Shown here piece after piece: positions 55,154 through 64,000 of a stretch of DNA of 64,000 nt. Position 1 is the first letter of the stretch. Each line of letters starts with the position of its first letter. Where the stretch lies: NCBI RefSeq assembly GCF_900100435.1, contig NZ_FNEX01000002.1:1-64000 (forward strand). Direction: 5' to 3'. The notes below the pieces were generated by a model, which was not told the DNA's origin, made no database searches, and saw only the letters and a list, made by a program, of their open reading frames with translations. The translations under genes were made by a program, and so were the position numbers. The stretch comes from Pedobacter sp. ok626 (GTDB lineage: Bacteria > Bacteroidota > Bacteroidia > Sphingobacteriales > Sphingobacteriaceae).

Positions 55154-56008
55154 TTATTTACGAGGACCTCTATTCTGAGTATTTCCGCCTCTATTATTTC
55201 CTGCACCAGGACCGCCTTGACCAGGACCTCTTCCGCCACGATTACCACCACCGCGGTTATCGTTTCTTCTGTCGCCACCGCCACGGTTATCTCTGTCTCT
55301 GCCACCAAATGCACCTTCTGGTCTGCCACCTGGTTTGCCAGGAGCATTGTTAGTTGCACCGATGTTAGGAGAAAGATCACGTTTACCGTAAACCTCACCT
55401 TTACAGATCCAAACTTTAACACCTATTTTACCATAAGTAGTCAAAGCCTCTGCTAATGCATAATCAATGTCTGCACGGAAAGTATGCAAAGGAATTCTTC
55501 CTTCTTTATACTGTTCGCTACGAGCCATCTCAGCACCACCTAAACGACCAGAGGTCATAATTTTGATACCTTCAGCACCCATACGCATTGTTGATGCGAT
55601 AGTAGATTTCATTGCTCTACGGAATGAAATCCTTGCTTCTAATTGTTTTGCAACACCTTCTGCTACTAATTGTGCATCAAGCTCAGGACGTTTGATCTCA
55701 AAAATGTTGATTTGAATTTCCTTTTTAGTCAATTTCTTCAACTCTTCTTTGATCTTGTCAACCTCAGCTCCTGCTTTACCAATTACGATACCTGGACGTG
55801 CAGTGTGGATTGTAACCGTAATACGCTTTAACGTACGCTCAATTACAACTTTCGCTACGCCGCCTTTTGCGATACGTACAGAAAGGTATTTTCTTATTTT
55901 TTCGTCCTCAACTAATTTATCAGCATAGTTGTTGCCACCGAACCAGTTAGAATCCCAACCTTTGATGATTCCTAACCTGTTACCTATTGGATGTGCTTTT
56001 TGTCCCAT
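55154..56008 (-). CDS. rpsC: 30S ribosomal protein S3 with RGG-like C-terminal tail
   Basis: Head protein at the mRNA entry channel with helicase activity. Residues 1 to about 220 form the standard KH domain ([38 protein letters not shown]) and C-domain. Residues ~225-284 are a Gly/Arg/Asn-rich repeat tail ([20 protein letters not shown]) that E. coli S3 does not have. Such a tail is disordered and resembles RNA-binding RGG boxes. Confidence 0.98.
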   Translation of the reverse strand: MGQKAHPIGNRLGIIKGWDSNWFGGNNYADKLVEDEKIRKYLSVRIAKGGVAKVVIERTLKRITVTIHTARPGIVIGKAGAEVDKIKEELKKLTKKEIQINIFEIKRPELDAQLVAEGVAKQLEARISFRRAMKSTIASTMRMGAEGIKIMTSGRLGGAEMARSEQYKEGRIPLHTFRADIDYALAEALTTYGKIGVKVWICKGEVYGKRDLSPNIGATNNAPGKPGGRPEGAFGGRDRDNRGGGDRRNDNRGGGNRGGRGPGQGGPGAGNNRGGNTQNRGPRK

Positions 56009-56013
56009 TTCTG

Positions 56014-56376
56014 TTAATTAGTTTGAGTTTCAACGTTTTTACTATCTACTACCAAAGTTACATGGTTTGAACGCTTACGTATTCTGTAACCACGTCCTTG
56101 AGGTGCTGGTCTTAATCTTTTTAATTGACGACCACCGCCTACCATTATCGTTTTCACGTATAACTGGTTTTCTTCAGGGCGAGAACCTTCATTTTTAGTT
56201 TCCCAGTTTTTGATAGCTGATAATAATAGTTTCTCAACTCTTATTGCTGCTTCTTTATTGGTAAACTTTAAAATATGTAAAGCTTTCTCAACACGCTCAC
56301 CTCTGATAAGATCTACAACCAAACGCATCTTACGCGGTGAGGTTGGACAATTGTTTAATTTCGCTACTGCTTCCAT
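56014..56376 (-). CDS. rplV: 50S ribosomal protein L22
   Basis: Lines the exit tunnel. The 120 residues include [20 protein letters not shown] and the tunnel-loop region [20 protein letters not shown]. Confidence 0.99.
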   Translation of the reverse strand: MEAVAKLNNCPTSPRKMRLVVDLIRGERVEKALHILKFTNKEAAIRVEKLLLSAIKNWETKNEGSRPEENQLYVKTIMVGGGRQLKRLRPAPQGRGYRIRKRSNHVTLVVDSKNVETQTN

Positions 56377-56383
56377 CTCTTAA

Positions 56384-56650
56384 TTATTTTTTCTTTTCAG
56401 AGTGACCCCTAAATGTTCTGGTTGGAGCAAACTCTCCCAGCTTGTGACCAACCATGTTTTCTGTTACGTATACCGGTATAAATTTATTACCGTTATGTAC
56501 TGCAAATGTATGACCCACAAAATCTGGTGAGATCATTGATCTGCGAGACCAAGTTTTAATTACAGACTTCTTGCCTGAATCATTCATAGAGACTACTTTC
56601 TTCTCTACGTTATGGTCAATATAAGGTCCTTTTTTAATCGAACGAGCCAT
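56384..56650 (-). CDS. rpsS: 30S ribosomal protein S19
   Basis: Small-subunit head protein of 88 residues, starting [20 protein letters not shown], with [20 protein letters not shown]. Its start overlaps the rplB stop. Confidence 0.99.
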   Translation of the reverse strand: MARSIKKGPYIDHNVEKKVVSMNDSGKKSVIKTWSRRSMISPDFVGHTFAVHNGNKFIPVYVTENMVGHKLGEFAPTRTFRGHSEKKK

Positions 56651-57474
56651 TATTTCTTCCTTTTCTCTATGATGAAACGATTTGAGTATTTTTTAAGTGA
56701 ACGTGTTTTAAATCCTTTAGAATAAACACCATTCCTTGAACGAGGCTGACCTCCTGATGAGCGACCCTCACCACCACCCATTGGGTGATCTACTGGGTTC
56801 ATCGCTACTGGACGTGTTCTCGGACGACGGCCTAACCAACGTTTACGACCTGCTTTACCTAACACTTCATTTGCATGGTCAGAGTTTGAAACAGCTCCAA
56901 TTGTTGCTAAACAAGTAACTAAGATAGATCTTACTTCACCTGATGGCATTTTCAATGTAGCATATTTACCATCACGAGCAGCTAATTGTGCATAAGCACC
57001 AGCGCTACGTGCTAACTGAGCACCACGACCTGGATTAATCTCCACGTTGTGTACAATAGATCCCAAAGGAATATTGCTCAATTTTAAAGTATTTCCTACC
57101 TCAGGAGTTGCGGTATCACCCGAAACTACTTTCTGCCCAACTTGCAAACCTTCCGGTGCAATAATATAACGCTTCTCGCCGTCTACATAATGTAATAATG
57201 CAATACGTGCGGTACGGTTTGGATCGTATTCAACAGTAGCTACTGTTGCAGGAATATCAAACTTATCACGTTTAAAGTCAATTAAACGGTAAGATTTTTT
57301 GTGACCACCACCCATGTAGCGCATAGTCATCTTTCCTGTATTGTTACGTCCTCCCGATTTCTTAGAAGATACAACCAATGATTTTTCGGGCTTGGTTGCT
57401 GTAATCTCCGAAAAACTGGCACCTACTCTAAAGCGGGTTCCCGGAGTGACTGGTTTAAATTTTCTTAAGCCCAT
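56650..57474 (-). CDS. rplB: 50S ribosomal protein L2
   Basis: Peptidyl-transferase-centre protein, 274 residues. [20 protein letters not shown] and the conserved [20 protein letters not shown] with its essential histidine are present. Confidence 0.99.
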   Translation of the reverse strand: MGLRKFKPVTPGTRFRVGASFSEITATKPEKSLVVSSKKSGGRNNTGKMTMRYMGGGHKKSYRLIDFKRDKFDIPATVATVEYDPNRTARIALLHYVDGEKRYIIAPEGLQVGQKVVSGDTATPEVGNTLKLSNIPLGSIVHNVEINPGRGAQLARSAGAYAQLAARDGKYATLKMPSGEVRSILVTCLATIGAVSNSDHANEVLGKAGRKRWLGRRPRTRPVAMNPVDHPMGGGEGRSSGGQPRSRNGVYSKGFKTRSLKKYSNRFIIEKRKK

Positions 57475-57497
57475 AGTTATAAATTATTCAATTCTTA

Positions 57498-57788
57498 TTA
57501 AATATTCGAGTAATAATCAATTGTTTCACCTGCTGCCAGGGTTACAATAGCTTTTTTATATTTCGGGGTACGTCCCGTAACTAATCCGCCTTTAGTATTT
57601 CTGGACTTAACTTTCCCATTTACAACCATTGTATTAATGGCTAAAATGTGAACGCCGTACATTTTTTCTATGGCTCCCTTAATCTGCAATTTATTTGCTT
57701 TGGGTTCTACTTTAAAAGTAAAGCGATTAGACTTTTCTGTTAATGCAGAAGCTTTCTCTGTTAATATTGGTTTCTTTAAAAATTCCAT
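57498..57788 (-). CDS. rplW: 50S ribosomal protein L23
   Basis: Exit-site protein that docks chaperones and SRP. The start is set at ATG 57788 (MEFLKKPILTEKASALTEKS), giving 96 residues; this avoids overlapping the rplD stop. Confidence 0.98.
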   Translation of the reverse strand: MEFLKKPILTEKASALTEKSNRFTFKVEPKANKLQIKGAIEKMYGVHILAINTMVVNGKVKSRNTKGGLVTGRTPKYKKAIVTLAAGETIDYYSNI

Positions 57789-57789
57789 A

Positions 57790-58419
57790 TTACTTGGCAA
57801 ACGCCTCCTCGATAGTTTTTACAGAATCCGCAGTTAACAAAAGTTTGCCACAGTTTAATACATCATAAGTATTTAACTGATCTGCAGTAATTACTTTCAC
57901 TTTCTGAATGTTTCTGCTTGATAAATAGATATTGTTATTTTGTGTAGGTAAAACCAACAATGTCTTTTCGTTAGCCAAGTTTAATGCGCTAACCAAATTG
58001 ATATAGTTTTTAGTTTTGATCGAATCAAAAGTAAAATCTTCTAAAACCACTACATTATTGTCTTGAGCTTTGTATGATAAAGCAGACTTACGTGCTAATG
58101 ATTTTAATTTCTTGTTCAATTTGAAGCTATAGTCACGTGGCTGAGGGCCAAATACACGACCACCACCATTGAACAATGGAGATTTAATACTTCCGGCACG
58201 AGCACCACCAGTACCTTTTTGCTTATATAATTTACGGGTTGAACCAGCAATCTCATTACGTTGCTTAGACTTGTGAGTACCTTGACGTTGATTAGCCAAA
58301 TACTGCTTAACATCTAAATAAATTGCATGGTCTACAGGCGTAATGCCAAAAACCGACTCAGGAAGTTGCACCTTGGCACCTGTCTCTTTTCCTGAAATGT
58401 TTAATACTTTAACTTCCAT
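57790..58419 (-). CDS. rplD: 50S ribosomal protein L4
   Basis: Tunnel-lining protein; in E. coli it also represses the S10 operon through the leader. The 209 residues contain the extended loop [20 protein letters not shown] and [21 protein letters not shown] possible leader target lies upstream of rplC here. Confidence 0.99.
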   Translation of the reverse strand: MEVKVLNISGKETGAKVQLPESVFGITPVDHAIYLDVKQYLANQRQGTHKSKQRNEIAGSTRKLYKQKGTGGARAGSIKSPLFNGGGRVFGPQPRDYSFKLNKKLKSLARKSALSYKAQDNNVVVLEDFTFDSIKTKNYINLVSALNLANEKTLLVLPTQNNNIYLSSRNIQKVKVITADQLNTYDVLNCGKLLLTADSVKTIEEAFAK

Positions 58420-58423
58420 CTGC

Positions 58424-59041
58424 TTACTTATCTAAGATTACGTAAGAACCCTTAGCTCCTGGAATGGAACCACTAACTACAACTAGATTTTGATCAGCAT
58501 AAACTTTCAAAACTTGCAAGTTCTGAACTTTTACTCTGTCGCCACCCATTCTACCCGCCATACGCATACCTTTAAATACACGAGAAGGATACGAAGCAGC
58601 ACCCAATGAACCTGGCGCACGCATCCTGTTGTGCTGTCCGTGAGTCTGTCCACCAACACCACCGAAACCATGACGTTTTACAACACCCTGGAAACCTTTA
58701 CCTTTTGACGTACCAACTACATCCACAAAATCACCTTCGTTAAAGATGCTTACCGTTACAGTATCACCCAAATTAAGTGATTCTTCAAACGGCTCAAATT
58801 CAACCAATTTACGTTTTGGGGTAGTGCTTGCTTTCGCAAAGTGGCCTTTAAGAGGCATGGTAGTGTTCTTTTCTTTGGCTTCGTCGAAACCTAACTGAAC
58901 TGAAACGTAACCGTCTTTCTCTTCGGTCTTTACCTGTGTTACAACACAAGGTCCAGCTTCGATCACAGTACATGGTATGTTCTTACCATCTGCGTCGAAT
59001 ATGCTGGTCATTCCTACTTTTTTTCCAATAATACCTGACAT
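58424..59041 (-). CDS. rplC: 50S ribosomal protein L3
   Basis: Early assembly protein reaching the peptidyl-transferase centre. The 205 residues include [20 protein letters not shown] and [20 protein letters not shown]. It is the first gene of the main ribosomal transcript, with its own promoter and a ~70-base leader. Confidence 0.99.
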   Translation of the reverse strand: MSGIIGKKVGMTSIFDADGKNIPCTVIEAGPCVVTQVKTEEKDGYVSVQLGFDEAKEKNTTMPLKGHFAKASTTPKRKLVEFEPFEESLNLGDTVTVSIFNEGDFVDVVGTSKGKGFQGVVKRHGFGGVGGQTHGQHNRMRAPGSLGAASYPSRVFKGMRMAGRMGGDRVKVQNLQVLKVYADQNLVVVSGSIPGAKGSYVILDK

Positions 59042-59112
59042 TTTCTTTTTTTAAATTAACACCCATCGAAGCAGTAGGGCTTCGTTCAAGGTGGATACAC
59101 ATCCCACTTAAG
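59042..59112 (-). promoter_or_regulatory. Structured 5' leader of rplC
   Basis: From the inferred start near 59112 to the rplC ATG, the minus strand holds a perfect CGAAGC/GCTTCG stem-loop and an upstream GTGGGAT/ATCCAC stem. The layout suggests a ribosomal-protein autoregulatory leader, but no known class is recognised. Confidence 0.4.
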
Positions 59113-59118
59113 GGAGGG

Positions 59119-59148
59119 CAAAAATAAGAAAGAAATCTTAATTTTCAA
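59119..59148 (-). promoter_or_regulatory. Promoter of the rplC-rplQ ribosomal cluster
   Basis: Minus-strand TTG (59146-59148), a 19-base spacer and TATTTTTG (59119-59126) match the Bacteroidota consensus exactly. Initiation is expected near 59112. Confidence 0.85.
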
Positions 59149-59223
59149 ATAGTTAGCTAAATATATTTTCAAATAATTGCTAAAAATTTGTTTTCACTGG
59201 GTAGCATGCAATTAAAGTCAGAT

Positions 59224-59619
59224 TTAACCAACCAACTTATCGCTTAAACTATATAAGATAATGGACAAAACCATCAAACCGATCAAAACGTATAGGTAAT
59301 CACGCTCAATTAAGAAGCTAAAAACAGAGAAAACAACCCTGGCTACTGGTGTAAAAATCAATAATAATGTGCCAAATTGGATAATAGCAGCCCCATCCAT
59401 TGTTTTTAAACCTTCAAAAATTGCCCCAACAGAGGCCAATCCAGACTTTCCAGAATCAAACTTACCATAATCAACTACGTTTGCATAGTTAAAGAATAAG
59501 TATATAAGCCCACCAATAAACACTACAGTCATGGATGAAATCACGCCAACTCGCAATAGGGTGCCCAAAATAACCTGTATATCCTTATCCGCAAAAAAAT
59601 TCTTACTCTCCTTAATCAT
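59224..59619 (-). CDS. DUF1634 membrane protein
   Basis: A 131-residue inner-membrane protein with three hydrophobic segments (about 20-45, 80-105, 108-128), matching DUF1634. It overlaps the end of the TauE-type gene by 4 bases (ATGA), so the two are translationally coupled, an arrangement common for DUF1634 with TauE/SafE exporters. It probably forms an accessory subunit; its biochemical role is unknown. It sits just upstream of the rplC promoter. Confidence 0.85.
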   Translation of the reverse strand: MIKESKNFFADKDIQVILGTLLRVGVISSMTVVFIGGLIYLFFNYANVVDYGKFDSGKSGLASVGAIFEGLKTMDGAAIIQFGTLLLIFTPVARVVFSVFSFLIERDYLYVLIGLMVLSIILYSLSDKLVG

Positions 59620-60452
59620 AACCTACCAGATAATCCATTATAAATCATTTGAATCGCCAAAAATGTAACCACAATTGCAAATACCACTTTTAGCTTATCC
59701 GTTTTCGTCTTCACCAATATTTTAGAACCAATAGTAGCCCCAAGCAATACCCCCACAGTTACAGGCATAGCTATCCCAGGATCAATCTGCCCGCGATGAA
59801 GATAAACAATGGCACTAGCAGCAGCAGTTACCCCCATCATAAAATTACTCGTTGTTGTAGATACCTTAAACGGAATCCTCATGATGTTATCCATTGCAAT
59901 CACTTTCAAAGCACCAGAACCAATCCCCAATAAGCCAGATATCGTACCCGCAACAAACATCATTAAGAATCCACCAATCACATTGTGAACCGCATACTTC
60001 TTAACTCCATTCTCAGTAGGGTAAGTACCATTCAGCTTAAAAAAAACTGCGAGCTTCCCGGAAGTATCATTATCAGAATGATCCACTTTCTTTCTAACCA
60101 TCATCGCTGCAGAAAACAAAAGGATCAAACCGAAAATAACGGCGATATAGCTCGGATTAATATAAACAGTTACTATCGCGCCAATTATTGCACTTATGGT
60201 GGTGGCGACCTCTAAAAACATACCTATCCGGATGTTTGTGATCCCTTCCTTAACATAAGCAGCAGCCGAACCCGACGAAGTCGCAATTACCGATATAATT
60301 GATGCACCTATAGCGTAATGAATATCAACCCCTAAGCCAAGTGTTAACAATGGAATAATAATTACTCCTCCACCCAGACCAGTAAGCGAGCCCACCAATC
60401 CAGCCAAAAAAGCACCTACCAAAACTATAATTGTAAATAGTAATACCGACAT
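59616..60452 (-). CDS. Sulfite exporter TauE/SafE family transporter
   Basis: Inner-membrane transporter with about eight hydrophobic segments. TauE/SafE hallmarks are LVGSLTGLGGGVIIIPLLTL in the first half and VAGTISGLLGIGSGALKVIA in the second (two inverted repeats). I start it at ATG 60452 (MSVLLFTIIVLVGAF, 278 residues); the frame from TTG 60479 would run through a -7 element. The substrate could be sulfite, sulfoacetate or another organosulfur anion. It interrupts the usual rpsJ-rplC neighbourhood. Confidence 0.88.
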   Translation of the reverse strand: MSVLLFTIIVLVGAFLAGLVGSLTGLGGGVIIIPLLTLGLGVDIHYAIGASIISVIATSSGSAAAYVKEGITNIRIGMFLEVATTISAIIGAIVTVYINPSYIAVIFGLILLFSAAMMVRKKVDHSDNDTSGKLAVFFKLNGTYPTENGVKKYAVHNVIGGFLMMFVAGTISGLLGIGSGALKVIAMDNIMRIPFKVSTTTSNFMMGVTAAASAIVYLHRGQIDPGIAMPVTVGVLLGATIGSKILVKTKTDKLKVVFAIVVTFLAIQMIYNGLSGRL

Positions 60453-60457
60453 TGCTA

Positions 60458-60486
60458 CAAATATACTATCTCCAACCAAAACACAA
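60458..60486 (-). promoter_or_regulatory. Promoter of the TauE/DUF1634 operon
   Basis: Minus-strand TTG (60484-60486), an 18-base spacer and TATATTTG (60458-60465) are near consensus. The predicted start falls next to the ATG at 60452, suggesting an almost leaderless transcript. Confidence 0.45.
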
Positions 60487-60532
60487 TAAAATTAAAATAT
60501 CATAGTTAAATTAGACATAAACCAATACCCAT

Positions 60533-61141
60533 ATGATGAAAAAAATAATACTCCCTATTATTTCGGCTTTAATACTTAGCTTCAGTGCTCAGGGCCAGTT
60601 AACCAACGATTCAACTAAAGTCGACCCAAGTTTAAAAGGACAATACCAACTCCTGCTTACAAAGTCAAAAACCATAAACGGTTATAAATTGGTAAATCCT
60701 GGAAGAATTTCTGCTTTTTGGAAAAACCTTAACGATACCCTCTCTACTACACGCAGGCAACTTACAAGCGCAAACCAAAAACTTAATGCGCAAGAAAAGG
60801 CCATCACCGATTTAAAAAGTCAAATCAGCGGAAAAGAAAGCGCCCTTGCCGGTACAAATGCAAAAATAAACGAGATCAATTTTCTAGGAATAGCATTTAC
60901 CAAGTCAACCTATAATACCATCGTATGGAGCTTGATCATTGGCCTGGCTGCCGCGCTTGCCTTCCTGATTCTAAGATCCGCTAAACATATCCATGAGGCA
61001 AAATATCGCAGCAATCTATATGAAGAGATCGCACAGGAATATCAGTCTTACAAAACTAAAGCAAACGATAAAGAGAAAAAACTGGCAAGAGAACTTCAAG
61101 ACGAACGCAACAAACTTGAAGAGTTAAGAAGTCGAGGTTAG
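60533..61141 (+). CDS. Exported coiled-coil membrane protein of unknown function
   Basis: A 202-residue protein with a signal peptide (to about residue 22, AQG-Q). A periplasmic heptad-rich segment lies at about 65-112 (TTRRQLTSANQKLNAQEKAI), then one membrane helix at about 128-147 (TIVWSLIIGLAAALAFLILR), and a charged cytoplasmic coiled coil to the end. This layout resembles a small scaffold or sensor. I know of similar hypothetical proteins in Sphingobacteriaceae but no function. It is divergent from the TauE gene and convergent with rpsJ. Confidence 0.75.
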   Translation: MMKKIILPIISALILSFSAQGQLTNDSTKVDPSLKGQYQLLLTKSKTINGYKLVNPGRISAFWKNLNDTLSTTRRQLTSANQKLNAQEKAITDLKSQISGKESALAGTNAKINEINFLGIAFTKSTYNTIVWSLIIGLAAALAFLILRSAKHIHEAKYRSNLYEEIAQEYQSYKTKANDKEKKLARELQDERNKLEELRSRG

Positions 61142-61153
61142 TAAATACCTACA

Positions 61154-61198
61154 AAAAAGAAAAGCCTCCCCGATCATTTCGGGAAGGCTTTTCTTTTT
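61154..61198. terminator. Bidirectional terminator after rpsJ
   Basis: A hairpin with arms AAAAAGAAAAGCCT...CCCG and the complement, with one internal mismatch, is flanked by A and T runs. It ends the rpsG-fusA-rpsJ transcript, isolating it from rplC. Confidence 0.9.
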
Positions 61199-61212
61199 AC
61201 TGTCAAATAAAG

Positions 61213-61518
61213 TTAAACTTTAATTTCCACTTCAACACCGCTAGGTAATTCAAGTTTCATTAATGCATCAACTGTTTTTGAGTTAGAGCTATAAATATCT
61301 AACAAACGTTTGTAAGCACATAATTGAAATTGCTCACGTGCTTTTTTGTTCACGTGTGGTGAACGCAAAACAGTGAAGATTTTCTTTTCTGTAGGCAACG
61401 GAATAGGTCCGCTAACCACTGCACCCGTAGGTTTAACAGTTTTCACGATTTTCTCAGCAGATTTATCTACCAAGTTGTAATCGTAAGATTTTAATTTGAT
61501 TCTAATTCTTTGGCTCAT
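61213..61518 (-). CDS. rpsJ: 30S ribosomal protein S10
   Basis: Head protein of the 30S and, in other bacteria, partner of NusB in antitermination. The 101 residues start [20 protein letters not shown] and include [20 protein letters not shown]. It follows fusA by 60 bases and is separated from rplC by three unrelated genes. Confidence 0.99.
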   Translation of the reverse strand: MSQRIRIKLKSYDYNLVDKSAEKIVKTVKPTGAVVSGPIPLPTEKKIFTVLRSPHVNKKAREQFQLCAYKRLLDIYSSNSKTVDALMKLELPSGVEVEIKV

Positions 61519-61578
61519 GATATATGTATTAAAGCAACCGGTTAGAGCTATTAATAACCGGTTGCTGATTGAATTTTA

Positions 61579-63693
61579 TTATTCAGCAGACTTGATTCTA
61601 CCTTTTGATTTAGCAATTACTTCATCCTGTACGTTTTTAGGAGCTGGTTCGTAGTGATCGAATTCCATTGTAGAAGTCGCGCGACCAGAAGTAATGGTAC
61701 GTAACTGAGTTACATAACCAAACATCTCAGAAAGAGGTACAGTTGCTTTAATTACCTGAGAACCATTACGTGTATCCATACCTAAAAGTTGACCACGACG
61801 ACGGTTCATATCACCGATAACATCACCCATGTTTTCTTCAGGAGTAAGGATCTCGATTTTCATGATAGGCTCCATCAATACTGGATTACATTTAGGTAAT
61901 GCTTCACGGTAAGCCATTTTAGCAGCAAGCTCAAATGATAAAGCATCTGAATCGACTGCGTGGAATGAACCATCAATTAAGCGAACTTTCATGTCAGGTA
62001 GTGGATAACCTGCCAATACTCCATTAGCCATAGACGCTGCAAATCCTTTTTCAACAGATGGAATAAATTCACGAGGAATTGAACCACCAGTGATCTCGTT
62101 TACGAACTGCAAGCCACCTTTTTCCCAATCCGCATCGATAGGAGAAATAACAACTTGGATATCCGCGAATTTACCACGACCACCAGATTGTTTTTTATAA
62201 GTCTCACGATGTTGAACTGTTCCATTGATTGCTTCTTTGTAAGCTACCTGTGGCGCACCTTGGTTAACCTCAACTTTAAACTCACGTTTTAAGCGGTCAA
62301 TCAAGATATCTAAGTGAAGCTCACCCATACCAGAGATTACAGTCTGACCAGTTTCCTGATCTGTCTGAACTCTAAATGTAGGATCCTCTTCAGCTAATTT
62401 ACCAAGACCAATACCTAATTTATCAACGTCAGCCTGAGTTTTAGGCTCAATAGCTAAACCGATAACTGGCTCAGGGAAATCCATTGATTCAAGAACAATT
62501 GGATGTTTCTCATCACAAAGTGTATCACCAGTTTTGATATCTTTAAATCCTACTACAGCAGCAATATCACCAGCACCTACGTTAGGGATTGGGTTTTGCT
62601 TGTTAGCATGCATTTGGAAGATACGAGAAATACGCTCTTTGTTTTCAGAACGTGCGTTATAAACGTACGAACCTGCTTCTAAGTTACCTGAATAAACACG
62701 GATAAAACATAAACGACCTACGAAAGGATCCGTTGCAATTTTAAACGCTAAAGCTGCAAAAGGTTCGTTGATATCTGGTTGACGAGTTACTTCTTCACCT
62801 GTTTCAGGATTGGTACCAGTGATACCATCAACATCCATTGGCGAAGGCAATAATTCCATTACCAAATCCAACATGGTTTGAACACCTTTGTTTTTGAAAG
62901 ATGAACCACAAACCATAGGAACGATTTTCGCATCTAAAGTTGCTTTACGCAATGCATCAAGAATCTCACGCTCAGTGATTGAATTAGGGTCTTCAAAGAA
63001 TTTCTCCATTAATGACTCATCATAATCAGCAACAGCTTCTAATAAGTTCTCTCTCCACTGTGCAACCTCTTCAACCATATCCTCAGGAATTGGCACTTCA
63101 GTAAAAGTCATACCTTTATCATGCTCATTCCAAACGATACCACGGTTATTGATCAAATCAACAACACCAGTAAAGTTATCTTCAGCACCGATAGGTAATT
63201 GCAATGGAACAGCGTGACTGCCCAACATATCTTTTACTTGCTTAACAACTTTTAAGAAGTCAGCTCCAGAACGGTCCATTTTGTTAACGAAACCAATACG
63301 TGGAACTGCATAGTTGTTAGCTAAACGCCAGTTGGTTTCAGATTGAGGCTCAACACCATCAACAGCTGAAAACAAAAACACCAATCCATCCAAAACACGC
63401 AATGAACGGTTTACCTCTACGGTAAAATCCACGTGTCCAGGGGTATCGATAACGTTTACCTGATATTTGTTACCGCGGTAAGGCCAGAAAACAGTAGTTG
63501 CAGCAGACGTGATTGTTATCCCACGTTCAGCTTCCTGTACCATCCAGTCCATGGTAGATGCACCTTCGTGAACCTCACCAATCTTGTGGTTTACCCCAGC
63601 ATAATAAAGGATACGCTCAGTTGTTGTGGTTTTACCCGCATCAATGTGAGCCGCGATTCCAATATTTCTTGTAAATTTTAAATCTCTTGACAT
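61579..63693 (-). CDS. fusA: Elongation factor G
   Basis: GTPase that translocates mRNA and tRNAs on the ribosome. The 704 residues carry G1 [16 protein letters not shown]3 DTPGHVDF, G4 NKMD, and domains II to V ([19 protein letters not shown]). It lies between rpsG and rpsJ; tuf is not adjacent here. Confidence 0.99.
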   Translation of the reverse strand: MSRDLKFTRNIGIAAHIDAGKTTTTERILYYAGVNHKIGEVHEGASTMDWMVQEAERGITITSAATTVFWPYRGNKYQVNVIDTPGHVDFTVEVNRSLRVLDGLVFLFSAVDGVEPQSETNWRLANNYAVPRIGFVNKMDRSGADFLKVVKQVKDMLGSHAVPLQLPIGAEDNFTGVVDLINNRGIVWNEHDKGMTFTEVPIPEDMVEEVAQWRENLLEAVADYDESLMEKFFEDPNSITEREILDALRKATLDAKIVPMVCGSSFKNKGVQTMLDLVMELLPSPMDVDGITGTNPETGEEVTRQPDINEPFAALAFKIATDPFVGRLCFIRVYSGNLEAGSYVYNARSENKERISRIFQMHANKQNPIPNVGAGDIAAVVGFKDIKTGDTLCDEKHPIVLESMDFPEPVIGLAIEPKTQADVDKLGIGLGKLAEEDPTFRVQTDQETGQTVISGMGELHLDILIDRLKREFKVEVNQGAPQVAYKEAINGTVQHRETYKKQSGGRGKFADIQVVISPIDADWEKGGLQFVNEITGGSIPREFIPSVEKGFAASMANGVLAGYPLPDMKVRLIDGSFHAVDSDALSFELAAKMAYREALPKCNPVLMEPIMKIEILTPEENMGDVIGDMNRRRGQLLGMDTRNGSQVIKATVPLSEMFGYVTQLRTITSGRATSTMEFDHYEPAPKNVQDEVIAKSKGRIKSAE

Positions 63694-63710
63694 TTTATGA
63701 TTCTATATAA

Positions 63711-64000
63711 TTAGAAACGGAAGTGAGAGAACGCTTTGTTGGCTTCAGCCATTTTATGCGTGTCTTCTTTTTTCTTAACTGCTGCACCTTCACCCTTAGC
63801 TGCTGAAACGATTTCACCTGCTAATTTCTCTTTCATTGTTTTTTCACCACGTTTACGTGCATATGAAATTAACCATTTCATGCCTAAAGCAATCTTACGG
63901 TCAGGTCTAACCTCTGTTGGTACCTGGAAGTTAGCACCACCAACACGGCGTGACTTAACCTCTACTGCAGGCATTACGTTAGTTAAAGCGCGTTTCCATA
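63711..64000 (-). CDS. rpsG: 30S ribosomal protein S7 (5' end beyond window)
   Basis: The frame continues past the window edge: upstream of the internal ATG at 63974 the codons read WKRALTNV, matching S7, which is about 155 residues. So the visible 95 codons are the C-terminal part ([37 protein letters not shown]). It is in the usual rpsG-fusA order. Confidence 0.97.
   Translation of the reverse strand, partial: WKRALTNVMPAVEVKSRRVGGANFQVPTEVRPDRKIALGMKWLISYARKRGEKTMKEKLAGEIVSAAKGEGAAVKKKEDTHKMAEANKAFSHFRF

Noticed and set aside
55150..55422. 90-residue Val/Glu-rich frame on the minus strand over the end of rpsC
   Set aside because: It is an alternative frame of the repetitive rpsC tail; the low complexity of the tail keeps other frames open.
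5988..61198. Repeated hairpins considered as a repeat family or mobile element
   Set aside because: Stem sequences differ at each site and each is placed after a gene end with T-runs; they are individual terminators.
1..64000. tRNA, rRNA, CRISPR, insertion sequence or prophage
   Set aside because: Gaps between genes are short (at most about 220 bases), and no cloverleaf-like segment, spaced repeats, transposase or phage gene was seen by eye.

Overview
The window is chromosomal DNA from a member of the Bacteroidota, most likely a Sphingobacteriaceae (Pedobacter-like) bacterium. The evidence is a SusC/SusD outer-membrane pair with an ECF sigma factor and FecR, a DUF5606 protein, two Bacteroidota-type outer-membrane porins, a secreted 'asparagine synthetase B-like' protein, promoters of the TTG-N19/20-TAnnTTTG type, and ribosomal genes that mostly lack Shine-Dalgarno sequences. 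No phage, insertion sequence, tRNA, rRNA or CRISPR array was seen. No gene-free stretch exceeds about 220 bases.

Layout. 1-7.1 kb: housekeeping and unlinked genes (DUF1398 protein, GH1 beta-glucosidase, exported alpha/beta hydrolase, membrane-anchored MutS-like ATPase, rlmH followed by a 42-residue membrane protein, DUF5606 protein, cyclophilin). 7.2-14.8 kb: a nutrient-uptake locus with fecR, susC, susD and a small lipoprotein on the minus strand and the sigma factor divergent on the plus strand. 14.9-21.5 kb: a D-xylose locus (SDR oxidoreductase, LacI-type regulator, sodium/sugar symporter, xylA, xylB) with four matching LacI-type operators. 21.6-31.6 kb: secreted AsnB-like protein, an lpxK-punA-porin operon, pruA, a small membrane protein, and a carbonic anhydrase/SulP pair that probably handles bicarbonate. 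31.8-44.0 kb: a porin, an acyl-CoA carboxylase beta subunit with MFS and GNAT genes, an M42 peptidase, a HerA-like ATPase, a sugar-nucleotidyltransferase, dnaK, a methyltransferase and a 2H phosphoesterase, many separated by strong bidirectional terminators.

44.1-59.0 kb is the large ribosomal cluster on the minus strand: rplC to rplQ, 29 genes including secY, map, infA, rpmJ and rpoA. 61.2-64.0 kb holds rpsJ, fusA and the 3' part of rpsG. Between rplC and rpsJ, where these genes are normally adjacent, lie a TauE-type exporter, a DUF1634 protein and a coiled-coil membrane protein. A terminator follows rpsJ and a near-perfect promoter with a structured leader precedes rplC, so the cluster appears to be two transcription units.

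I did not find an obvious new multi-gene system such as a defence island or biosynthetic cluster. The most interesting signals are the split S10 operon and its leader, the xylose regulon operators, a sigma-54-like promoter with tandem upstream repeats at dnaK, the membrane MutS-like ATPase, the overlooked 42-residue protein with a strong Shine-Dalgarno, and the doubtful AsnB annotation of the secreted protein.
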